A stretch of DNA of 7,070 nt from positions 1 to 7,070 of the forward strand of contig URKH01000086.1 of the NCBI GenBank assembly GCA_900548255.1. The letters run 5' to 3'. Of the stretch, positions 1-5,277 are shown one piece after another. Origin of the DNA: an uncultured Collinsella sp. Its GTDB lineage: Bacteria; Actinomycetota; Coriobacteriia; Coriobacteriales; Coriobacteriaceae. The translations under genes were made by a program, and so were the position numbers. Below the pieces are notes generated by a model that made no database searches, had not been told where the DNA came from, and saw nothing but the letters and a program-made list of their open reading frames with translations. The number at the start of each line of letters is the position of its first letter. Position 1 is the first letter of the stretch.

Positions 1-19
1 TCGTTTGTCTAGTTGGGCA

Positions 20-886
20 TTATCGGCCCGAAGCCACGCCCATGCCGTAGCCGATAATGAGCCCGTGCATCTCGGCATAATATGAATCTAGCCCGTTGCA
101 GGGCATGACAATCGTCTTGGAGCCGGGCCAGTGCTCGACAATGCGGTCGGCAAGCGCCTGGGCTCCAGCTTCGTTCTCAACGTGATCGATGATGACCTCG
201 CCGCCCGTGAAACCTTCGGCCTCCATGGTGTCGACAATCTTGGTGAGCATCTTCTTTTCGCCACGCGTGTGCCCGACGAGTTCAATTTTGCCCGCTTCGC
301 TCGCCGTGCCCAAAATGCGGATATTGAGCTTGTTGGCAATAACGCCGGCCGCCTTAGGAATACGTCCGGCCTTCGCAAGGTTTTCGTAATTGCACAAACT
401 AAAGAGGATCTTGCTCTGCTGCTCCAAGCTATCGAAGTAGGCGCAGGCATTCTCAAAGGAGGTATCCGGGTTGCTTGCAAGATAGCGGTCGAACAGCAGG
501 AAGATTAGGTCCATTTTGCCACCTGCGGCTCGCGAGTTAACCAAATGAATCTGACGATTGGGCTCCTCGGCAAGCACCATGTCACGTGCGGTGGCCGCGG
601 CATTGTAGCTTCCCGATACGCCCTCCGAGATGGGCATGCAAATCGTCTTGTCGGCAAGCCTAAAGAGTTCGGCCCACTCCCCTACGCTTGGACAGGCGCT
701 TGAAGAAGCACTTGACTCCGCCTGCACGGCGCAATTGAGCTCGTGAACGTCGAGCGTGAGGTCATCGACAAACTCGCGCTCCCCCACTCGGATCTTAAGG
801 GGTGCAAATGCAAAGGTGGTATGAGGTGCGGTTGGCTGCCAATCGCGAAGATTGCAGCTCGAATCGGAGATAAGCGCCCAGCTCAT
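20..886 (-). CDS. DegV/FakB-family fatty-acid-binding protein
   Basis: The 288-residue product has the usual DegV-family length (about 280). Visible family motifs are the N-terminal ISDSSCNL (residues 6-13, usual form TDS-type), ISEGVSGSYNAA (87-98, usual form SSGLSGTY) and AKAGRIPKAAGVIANKLNIR (171-190, usual form GRISKA...LLNIKP), followed by the RGEKK stretch (209-213). In characterised FakB members this fold binds a fatty acid and presents it to the kinase FakA for phosphorylation; Ser91 and His274 sit where the carboxylate-binding Ser and His would be expected, which is my alignment by eye. The usual C-terminal H-x-GPG is here AEMHGLIIGYGMG, so the GPG turn is altered. There is no signal peptide, so the protein is cytosolic. 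The ATG at 886 is preceded by AGAAAGGA (893-900) at good spacing. A terminator lies upstream and a -10 box at 916-921, so it is probably transcribed separately from the hydrolase gene. The ligand and the partner kinase cannot be told from here. Confidence 0.93.
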   Translation of the reverse strand: MSWALISDSSCNLRDWQPTAPHTTFAFAPLKIRVGEREFVDDLTLDVHELNCAVQAESSASSSACPSVGEWAELFRLADKTICMPISEGVSGSYNAAATARDMVLAEEPNRQIHLVNSRAAGGKMDLIFLLFDRYLASNPDTSFENACAYFDSLEQQSKILFSLCNYENLAKAGRIPKAAGVIANKLNIRILGTASEAGKIELVGHTRGEKKMLTKIVDTMEAEGFTGGEVIIDHVENEAGAQALADRIVEHWPGSKTIVMPCNGLDSYYAEMHGLIIGYGMGVASGR

Positions 887-915
887 TGAGGGTCCTTTCT
901 ATTTGTTCCTCAACA

Positions 916-921
916 ATTATA
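916..921 (-). promoter_or_regulatory. Candidate -10 box of the DegV-family gene
   Basis: The minus strand reads a perfect TATAAT here, about 30 nt upstream of the start codon, giving a leader of roughly 23 nt that holds the AGAAAGGA ribosome binding site. The hexamer 17 nt upstream (GTCCAA) is a poor -35. The region is overlapped by the GACGGCTAT repeats, so an activator or repressor site is plausible. Confidence 0.5.
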
Positions 922-977
922 GCCGTCTTTCGGATTGATTGGACGGCTATCTAGTTTTGAATACTAGATAGCCGTCC
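919..977. repeat. Three-part inverted repeat in the DegV-gene leader/promoter
   Basis: GGACGGCTATCTAGT (941-955) and ACTAGATAGCCGTCC (963-977) form a perfect 15-bp inverted repeat with a 7-nt loop. A third, shorter copy, ATAGCCGTC (919-927), also pairs with GACGGCTAT (942-950). The middle segment can therefore pair with either neighbour, but not both. The short copy abuts the TATAAT box and the long repeat covers the -35 side. This fits a double operator for a dimeric regulator, or alternative RNA hairpins if transcription starts further upstream. There is no T-run after the stem on the minus strand, so it is not an ordinary terminator in that direction. Confidence 0.8.
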
Positions 978-1001
978 TGATCTTAAGGCAAACTGTTGGG
1001 G

Positions 1002-1041
1002 CAAAAAGAATGGGCCTCGTGACTCAAGATCGCGAGGCCCA
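1002..1041 (-). terminator. Rho-independent terminator after the NlpC/P60 gene
   Basis: TGGGCCTCG (1011-1019) and CGAGGCCCA (1033-1041) form a perfect 9-bp GC-rich stem around a 13-nt loop. On the minus strand the stem is followed by TTCTTTTT (1003-1010). It begins about 24 nt after the hydrolase stop codon and closes the leftward gene run before the DegV-family gene. Confidence 0.88.
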
Positions 1042-1064
1042 CGTTCGTTCGCTGTAGAAATAAA

Positions 1065-2189
1065 TTAGTAGCGCACGAAGATGTAATTGTTGTTCATGCC
1101 AGCGGCAACGGAGCTGATGATAACGCCCGTCTTGTAGTCGGAAGCATGGATCATCTGGCCGTTACCAATGTAGATGCCGGTGTGGTAAGAGTTAACCACG
1201 ACGTCGCCAGGCTGGGGATCGGACACGCGGGTCCAGCCCATGAAGGTGCCCGTAGTGCCAAGGCGGCAATAACGGCCCGTGAGGCAGTAGCTTACAAAGC
1301 CGGAGCAGTCAAAGCTGTTCGGTCCAATACCGCCCCAAGAATAAGCATAGCCAAGCTTGCTGTAGGCGCGCGAAACAACGGAGCCACCATCAACAGATTG
1401 ACTCGGTGCTGAGGGCGTGGGTGCCGGAGCGGGCGTGGGGGCAGGCTGCGGCGTGGGAGCAGGAGCGGGCGTGGGCGCAGGCGTGTTGCCACCGCCGTTG
1501 TTGGTCGTACCGCCACCATTGTTGGTGTTCTCGGTCGTACCGGCGGTGTCGTTGCTCACCGTGGCCTTTTCGGCGGTGCTGGCATTAATGCCAGCCTGCA
1601 GCGCAGCGTTGGCCTCGGCCTCGGCAGCGAGCTCGGCCTGCAGCTGCGAATCCAGGGAGTTCACGACACTCTGGGCCTCAGCCTGCTGAGCATTGAGCTC
1701 GTCGACCTTCTTCTGTGTCGCGGCGACGTTCTTCTCCTGCTCGGTCTGCTTATCGGTGAGCTGCTGCTTAAGGTCCTTGACCTCCTGAATGGACTGGGCC
1801 TGCTTGTCGGACACCTTGCCGTAGTAGAAGAGACGGTTGAGCATGTCGCCCAGATCGTCGACGCCCGTCAGAACCTGAAGGAGACTCAGACCGCCGGTCT
1901 TGTACTCACCGGCAATGTAGTTAGAGAGCTTGGCCTGGCCTTCGGCAATCTCTTGCTGCTTTTGCGTGATTTCGCCTGCAGTCTGATCAAGCTCCTGCGT
2001 CTGTGCGGAGAGTTCTTCATGAATTTGCTGGGTTTGCGTGCCAATCTGCTCGAGCTTGGTACGGGCAGCGGCAAGGTCGGATGCGGTATCGGCATAGGCA
2101 GGAGCCGAGAGGCCCAGGCCCAAAACACAAGCGAGGGTTGCCGTAGCAGCGCAGCGTGCCATGTTTCTGTGCGTGTTTGCTGTGCGCAT
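1065..2189 (-). CDS. Secreted coiled-coil NlpC/P60 (C40) peptidoglycan endopeptidase
   Basis: The 374-residue product has four parts. Residues 1-33 form a Sec signal peptide (basic start, hydrophobic LACVLGLGLSAP, likely cleavage after AYA-33). Residues 36-200 are Gln/Glu/Ala-rich heptad sequence typical of CwlO/PcsB/RipC-type coiled coils. Residues 215-263 are an Asn/Gly then Pro/Ala/Thr linker. Residues 268-374 are an NlpC/P60 domain with catalytic Cys295 (FDCSGF), His336 (YHTGIYIGNG) and third residue His348 (MIHAS). Such enzymes cut stem-peptide bonds in peptidoglycan during daughter-cell separation or wall growth. In PcsB and RipC the coiled coil is engaged by FtsEX; whether that holds here is inference. 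There is no membrane anchor or LysM/SH3 wall-binding domain. The ATG at 2189 follows AAAGGAAG (2194-2201). The gene lies 32 nt after apt and is followed by a clear terminator, so it is the last gene of the leftward run. Confidence 0.95.
   Translation of the reverse strand: MRTANTHRNMARCAATATLACVLGLGLSAPAYADTASDLAAARTKLEQIGTQTQQIHEELSAQTQELDQTAGEITQKQQEIAEGQAKLSNYIAGEYKTGGLSLLQVLTGVDDLGDMLNRLFYYGKVSDKQAQSIQEVKDLKQQLTDKQTEQEKNVAATQKKVDELNAQQAEAQSVVNSLDSQLQAELAAEAEANAALQAGINASTAEKATVSNDTAGTTENTNNGGGTTNNGGGNTPAPTPAPAPTPQPAPTPAPAPTPSAPSQSVDGGSVVSRAYSKLGYAYSWGGIGPNSFDCSGFVSYCLTGRYCRLGTTGTFMGWTRVSDPQPGDVVVNSYHTGIYIGNGQMIHASDYKTGVIISSVAAGMNNNYIFVRY
1410..1484 (-). repeat. Pro/Ala/Thr linker repeat within the NlpC/P60 gene
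   Basis: Codons for residues 236-260 encode alternating TPAP/APTP units, giving GC-rich, imperfect tandem DNA repeats (recurring ggagcgggcgtggg). The linker is an extended spacer between coiled coil and catalytic domain. Such tracts often vary in length between strains. Confidence 0.75.
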
Positions 2190-2221
2190 GGAGCTTCCTT
2201 TCCGGTATCTAAGGGTAGCGG

Positions 2222-2752
2222 CTAGTCCACCGTTACCAGGCTAAAGAGCTCAACGTCGTCGTTAGAAGGCGTGAGCTTCTTGCGCGGGTTGAGAAACGCA
2301 AGCTCAAGGATACAACCGTAACCTACAAGCTTTGCGCCCATATCTCGCACCAGTTTACCTGTTGCCTCGACAGTTCCGCCCGTCGCGACCAAGTCGTCCA
2401 GAATCAACACGGTATCTTTAGAGCTGATGGCATCGGCGTGGATCTCGATAGAATCCGTTCCATACTCGAGCTCGTAGCTCTCGCTGACCGTCTTGCGCGG
2501 CAATTTGCCCGGCTTACGTGCGGGAATAAAGCCGGCACCCAGGGCGACGGCCACGGGCACACCGACCATAAAGCCACGGGCCTCGGGTCCTACGACCTTG
2601 GTAATGCCCATATCGGCAAAATGCTCGGCCAGGGCATCCACCATGGCCTTCAGGGCCTCGGGATTTCCAAAGAGCGGCGTGATGTCCTTAAAGACGACTC
2701 CGGGCTCGGGATAGTCGGGGATATCGACGATATGAGATTCGAAGTCGTACAT
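2222..2752 (-). CDS. apt: Adenine phosphoribosyltransferase
   Basis: This cytosolic purine salvage enzyme makes AMP and pyrophosphate from adenine and PRPP. The 176-residue length is usual for the family. Diagnostic segments are the N-terminal IPDYPEPGVVFKDITPLF (residues 11-28), GPEARGFMVGVPVA (55-68), ARKPGKLPRKTVSESYELEYG (in the 78-98 stretch, including the flexible loop) and the PRPP-binding VLILDDLVATGGT (115-127). The start is the ATG at 2752, with GAAAGG about 6 nt upstream. It lies 35 nt downstream of the ftsR-like gene with no terminator between them, so it is probably cotranscribed with it and with the hydrolase gene. Nothing is missing, and the identification is secure. Confidence 0.97.
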   Translation of the reverse strand: MYDFESHIVDIPDYPEPGVVFKDITPLFGNPEALKAMVDALAEHFADMGITKVVGPEARGFMVGVPVAVALGAGFIPARKPGKLPRKTVSESYELEYGTDSIEIHADAISSKDTVLILDDLVATGGTVEATGKLVRDMGAKLVGYGCILELAFLNPRKKLTPSNDDVELFSLVTVD

Positions 2753-2787
2753 GGGTGACCTTTCATGGATTGCCGGGTGAACGGCGG

Positions 2788-3672
2788 TTATTTGCCCGTG
2801 TTAGCAGACGAGCTCTGCGAGGGGACGACGACTTTGGACGGCTGCACGAGCGACTCGTCGTGCGCGGCAACCGCGGGGACGCTTGTCGCATCGCTTTTAG
2901 CCTTGGTCGATTCGGAACGCGCAATCTCTTCATCGAGGGCATCGATGTCAGCGTCCTCGACCACGGCGTTGAGCGACTCAAAGACACGGTTCTTAAGTAG
3001 CGCGGTATGCACACCCTCGGTGAGGCCGTGCAGTTTCTTAAAAGCGCGCTCGAGCTTGGCGTCGCGCTCGTCATCGGAGGTATCCATGCCGAGCATGCTC
3101 ACGAGAACCTGCTCAAACATCGAAGATTCGCGGTTTGCCGACGATACGTACTGACGCAGGTTGCGCGGCTCAATGTGGAAGCGCGACAGCTCCGAGCAGT
3201 AACGGATAATCGGGAAATCTCGGCCATCGACGAGCTCACGGTTCTGCGGGCTCTTGATGATGCGGATAAGATCGTTCTCGGCAAGGGAGCGGATAAACGA
3301 AATCTCAACACCGAGCATGTCGGGGATCGTCTCGATGGGATGCAGCTTTTGCTTGGTCTCCATGGGCTCCGTCTTAAGCGGAACATCGGACAGAAGACCC
3401 ACCTCGTAAGCCAAAGTGGACAGGTCCGTGGCGTTTTCCAAGCGCTGCTTAATCACGTTGAGCGGCATGTAGCGGGTCTTCTGCAAGTGCAGGATGACCT
3501 CCAGGCGATCAACGTCCTCCTTAGAGTACTGACGGTATCCCTTAGACGTACGATGAGGGGTAATGAGCCCCTCATCTTCTAGAAATCTAATTTTTGAGTT
3601 CGAAAGATCGGGGTATGCGCCTCGAAGTAGGTTGACGACTTGGCCGATACTCAGATAGTTGCGTTCGGCCAT
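2788..3672 (-). CDS. ftsR: FtsR-like MerR-family transcriptional regulator
   Basis: The 294-residue product begins with a MerR winged helix-turn-helix: LSIGQVVNLL (residues 7-16), SNSKIRFLEDEGLITPHRTS (24-43), GYRQYSKEDVDRL (45-57). A long middle region (about 85-245) is rich in charged helices and lacks the Cys residues of metal-sensing MerR proteins. A Ser/Ala/Val-rich tail (about 250-294) looks disordered. A MerR gene directly after an FHA gene matches Rv1827-Rv1828 in Mycobacterium and odhI-ftsR in Corynebacterium, where FtsR activates ftsZ; I assign the name on this context plus the domain layout. The start codon lies 3 nt after the FHA stop, and its GGTGAG ribosome binding site is inside the end of that gene, so translation is likely coupled. 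The tail makes it longer than Rv1828 (about 250 residues, from memory). The regulated genes cannot be read from this window. Confidence 0.8.
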   Translation of the reverse strand: MAERNYLSIGQVVNLLRGAYPDLSNSKIRFLEDEGLITPHRTSKGYRQYSKEDVDRLEVILHLQKTRYMPLNVIKQRLENATDLSTLAYEVGLLSDVPLKTEPMETKQKLHPIETIPDMLGVEISFIRSLAENDLIRIIKSPQNRELVDGRDFPIIRYCSELSRFHIEPRNLRQYVSSANRESSMFEQVLVSMLGMDTSDDERDAKLERAFKKLHGLTEGVHTALLKNRVFESLNAVVEDADIDALDEEIARSESTKAKSDATSVPAVAAHDESLVQPSKVVVPSQSSSANTGK

Positions 3673-3675
3673 GCC

Positions 3676-4110
3676 CTACTCACCGGTTTCGATGCGCTCC
3701 GGCGTGCTCTCGTGGTAGATGAGCGTAAACGTACCGATCTGGACGGAAGAACCGTCGTGCAGCGGGGCTGCATTGACGATGGCACCGTCGACCCAGGTGC
3801 CATTGAGCGAGCCCAAGTCCTCGATGCGAGCGCCGAGGCCCTCGCGGATAATGCGCGCGTGGCTGCGCGATACGGTCATGTCATTGAGGAAGATGCCGTT
3901 CGCAGGATCGCGGCCGATGGTGGTCACGTCGTCCTCGAGCTCAAAGGCGGCACCAGTCTGCGGACCCTTGACGATGGACAGAACGGGGGCGGTGATGCGC
4001 ACGTTGGCCATGAGGTCGGGAACGGTGACGTCGCTTGAAGGCACGCGGAATACGCAGGTAGCGTCAGCAGTCTTATCATTCTGAGCCATATTGTTTACCA
4101 TGTTGTCCAT
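3676..4110 (-). CDS. garA: GarA/OdhI-like FHA-domain phospho-switch protein
   Basis: The 144-residue cytosolic product has a short N-terminal tail and one FHA domain (about 42-134). Phosphothreonine-binding landmarks are all present: TTIGRDP with Arg67, TVSRSHARI with Ser81-His84, and LGSLNGTWVDG with Asn103. The tail carries DATCVFR (16-22), closely matching the ETTSVFR phosphorylation motif of GarA/OdhI, where a phosphorylated Thr folds back onto the FHA domain and switches off binding to 2-oxoglutarate-handling enzymes. Only the second Thr of that motif is kept (Thr18). The start chosen is the ATG at 4110, which has AGGGG 5 nt upstream; an in-frame TTG at 4143 adds 11 residues but has no ribosome binding site. 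The gene follows pgsA by 66 nt and is 3 nt before the ftsR-like gene. The kinase and target enzyme are not in view. Confidence 0.85.
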   Translation of the reverse strand: MDNMVNNMAQNDKTADATCVFRVPSSDVTVPDLMANVRITAPVLSIVKGPQTGAAFELEDDVTTIGRDPANGIFLNDMTVSRSHARIIREGLGARIEDLGSLNGTWVDGAIVNAAPLHDGSSVQIGTFTLIYHESTPERIETGE

Positions 4111-4160
4111 GACAACCCCTAACTTATCGCGGACGTGCCGCAAATAATGAACCGTACGTA

Positions 4161-4166
4161 ATCATA
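4161..4166 (-). promoter_or_regulatory. Possible internal -10 box ahead of the FHA gene
   Basis: The minus strand reads TATGAT in the 66-nt gap after pgsA, about 50 nt from the FHA start codon. No convincing -35 hexamer lies 16-18 nt upstream, so an internal promoter is only a possibility and readthrough from pgsA is equally likely. Confidence 0.22.
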
Positions 4167-4176
4167 CCCCAACGAA

Positions 4177-4881
4177 TCAGTCTTCGATTTCAGGGTTCAG
4201 AAAGTCGATGTCCTCGTCCTCGGGATGCGCGAGAGCCTGTTTAATGGCCACTCCGCCCTTAATGGAATAGATGACAGCCGTGAGCATGGAGAAGATCACG
4301 CCGCCGTACACAAAGAAGATGCCGAGGGGCACCGAGCTTCCGTTGAGGCCCGGGAAGGCCGTAAGGGTTGAAGGTAAAAGATGCAGGCCGTCAATAACGG
4401 GGAACCCGAGCAGCATGAGCGAGAAGCCGGTCATGAGCAGTGCAGTGGCAATCTTTCCGGGAAAGACGACATCGATGGGGCGACGGTGATAATGACGCAC
4501 GATAAGCGTGCCGATGCCCAGATAGATGTCGCGGCCAATAATGAGCACGCAGACCCAGATTGGCAGCTCTCCGCGAACCACCAGCCCAAGTACGCCGGTG
4601 AACAGCAGCGCACGGTCGCAGATGGGATCCATGACCTTGCCGAGCCACGAGACCGTCTTGGTCATGCGGGCGATCTGACCGTCCATCCAGTCGGTGGAGG
4701 CGGCAACGGCGTAGATAACGATGGCGATGACGCGGTTGTTATCCGTCACAAACAGGTACAGAAATACCAGGGTGAGGATCAGGCGCGTAAAGGTGATGAA
4801 ATTGGAGATCGTAAAGATCTTATTCGACGGGTAATCGGAAGTGCCGATAAGCTCCTTTTTGATCTTCTTTTTGATGCCCAC
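4177..4881 (-). CDS. pgsA: CDP-alcohol phosphatidyltransferase, PgsA type
   Basis: The product is a multi-spanning membrane enzyme (234 residues from the chosen start) that most likely joins CDP-diacylglycerol to glycerol-3-phosphate, giving phosphatidylglycerophosphate. The family signature D-xx-DG-xx-AR-...-G-xxx-D-xxx-D is complete: DWMDGQIAR (residues 64-72), then GKVMDPICD (81-89), with all four metal-binding Asp present. About six hydrophobic segments surround it. The N-terminus is Lys-rich (KKKIKK) and the C-terminus acidic (DEDIDFLNPEIED). The reading frame stays open back to an ATG at 5007. I prefer the GTG at 4881 because GGGGGAG (4886-4892) precedes it and a candidate promoter at 4918-4946 would start RNA downstream of the ATGs. 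A related enzyme, such as an actinobacterial CDP-alcohol-type cardiolipin or inositol-phosphate synthase, cannot be excluded from the motif alone. It appears to be the first gene of the leftward run. Confidence 0.88.
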   Translation of the reverse strand: MGIKKKIKKELIGTSDYPSNKIFTISNFITFTRLILTLVFLYLFVTDNNRVIAIVIYAVAASTDWMDGQIARMTKTVSWLGKVMDPICDRALLFTGVLGLVVRGELPIWVCVLIIGRDIYLGIGTLIVRHYHRRPIDVVFPGKIATALLMTGFSLMLLGFPVIDGLHLLPSTLTAFPGLNGSSVPLGIFFVYGGVIFSMLTAVIYSIKGGVAIKQALAHPEDEDIDFLNPEIED

Positions 4882-4917
4882 AGGACTCCCCCGCTGGTTA
4901 ACGACAAAACTTTCGAT

Positions 4918-4946
4918 ACTATACCCGTTCCGGCGATGTCTATCCA
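4918..4946 (-). promoter_or_regulatory. Candidate promoter for pgsA and the leftward operon
   Basis: The minus strand has TGGATA (4941-4946), a 17-nt spacer, then TATAGT (4918-4923). This matches the vegetative consensus at 4 of 6 and 5 of 6 positions. RNA would start near 4911, about 30 nt before the GTG start and its GGGGGAG site. Confidence 0.5.
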
Positions 4947-5009
4947 GCGTAAGCATAGAGAGTCCAGACATATGGAGGATGCTAGTGGGTTGTGCGGCAT
5001 TCTGCATTT

Positions 5010-5066
5010 GTGTACATCAGCCTCCAAATATGACATTTTTCGGCATCTTTGATGGCTGATGTACAC
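5010..5066. repeat. Perfect 13-bp inverted repeat with 31-nt spacer
   Basis: GTGTACATCAGCC (5010-5022) is repeated in inverted form as GGCTGATGTACAC (5054-5066). Each arm contains the 6-bp palindrome TGTACA. The arm centres are 44 bp apart, close to four helical turns. The layout suits a pair of operators bound cooperatively upstream of both divergent transcripts. The long AT-rich spacer and the lack of a T-run argue against a terminator. Confidence 0.8.
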
Positions 5067-5099
5067 GTTTTGATTCGGTGATTACATCGATCGGGAAAG

Positions 5100-5127
5100 T
5101 TGTTGCCTTAAGCAAATTAATCATGAT
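5100..5127 (+). promoter_or_regulatory. Weak candidate promoter for the ABC transporter genes
   Basis: TTGTTG (5100-5105), a 16-nt spacer and CATGAT (5122-5127) give partial matches (3 of 6 and 4 of 6) to the vegetative consensus, in the only AT-rich stretch upstream of the transporter. It would yield a leader of about 145 nt. The match is weak, and a promoter controlled by an unseen regulator is as likely. Confidence 0.2.
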
Positions 5128-5162
5128 GTGCGGGTCGAGAAGGGTTGGCGCCAAAAGAGCCC

Positions 5163-5209
5163 AACGGCCGTTACGGCTTCGTTAGAAACACGCCCCACCA
5201 TGGATGGTG
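5163..5209. promoter_or_regulatory. Two short palindromes in the transporter leader
   Basis: AACGGCCGTT (5163-5172) is a perfect 10-bp palindrome, and CACCATGGATGGTG (5196-5209) is a 6-bp inverted repeat around GG. Both lie upstream of the first transporter gene and could be protein-binding sites. In GC-rich DNA short palindromes are common, so function is only suggested. Confidence 0.3.
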
Positions 5210-5226
5210 AACCCGAAAGGTAAGGC

Positions 5227-5253
5227 GCGCGGGCACGGTGACTCGGCCCGCGC
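5227..5253 (+). promoter_or_regulatory. GC-rich hairpin just upstream of the transporter ribosome binding site
   Basis: GCGCGGGC (5227-5234) and GCCCGCGC (5246-5253) form a perfect 8-bp all-GC stem around an 11-nt loop. It ends 9 nt before the AGAAAGGA ribosome binding site (5263-5270). No U-run follows, so it is not a standard terminator. It could modulate translation or RNA stability. Confidence 0.5.
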
Positions 5254-5277
5254 TCCCGGAAGAGAAAGGATAAACCC

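Larger units (their letters stand above)
4882..5277. other. Divergent intergenic region between pgsA and the ABC transporter genes
   Basis: This 396-nt stretch has no convincing gene. Read leftward it holds the pgsA promoter candidate. Its centre has a 13-bp inverted repeat (5010-5066) and an AT-richer stretch near 5100-5130. Its right part is a GC-rich, palindrome-laden leader for the transporter genes. By hand count, bases 5101-5160 are about 48% GC and 5281-5340 about 70%, so the composition boundary between the core genes and the transporter block lies here. I see no tRNA, recombinase site or duplicated attachment sequence. Confidence 0.7.

Noticed and set aside
941..977. The 15-bp hairpin as an intrinsic terminator
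   Set aside because: There is no T-run after the stem on either strand, and a proper terminator with T-run is already present at 1002-1041.
1410..1484. GC-rich repeats as a CRISPR or minisatellite of independent origin
   Set aside because: The repeats lie in frame in the hydrolase gene and encode a Pro/Ala/Thr linker, with no spacers between them.
3007..3582. Plus-strand open frame (191 codons) opposite the ftsR-like gene
   Set aside because: It is antisense to a clear MerR-family gene and has no recognisable motif or ribosome binding site context.
4111..4143. Eleven-residue N-terminal extension of the FHA protein from TTG 4143
   Set aside because: There is no ribosome binding site before the TTG, while ATG 4110 has AGGGG at 5 nt and leaves the tail motif intact.
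4982..5017. Possible 11-residue leader peptide (MYTNAECRTTH) upstream of pgsA with GGAGG 3 nt before its ATG
   Set aside because: The spacing is too short for a good start, the probable pgsA promoter lies downstream of it, and it overlaps one arm of the inverted repeat, so the GGAGG is likely incidental.
4381..5052. Plus-strand open frame (223 codons) opposite pgsA
   Set aside because: It lies antisense to the complete CDP-alcohol phosphatidyltransferase signature and reads as hydrophilic low-information sequence.
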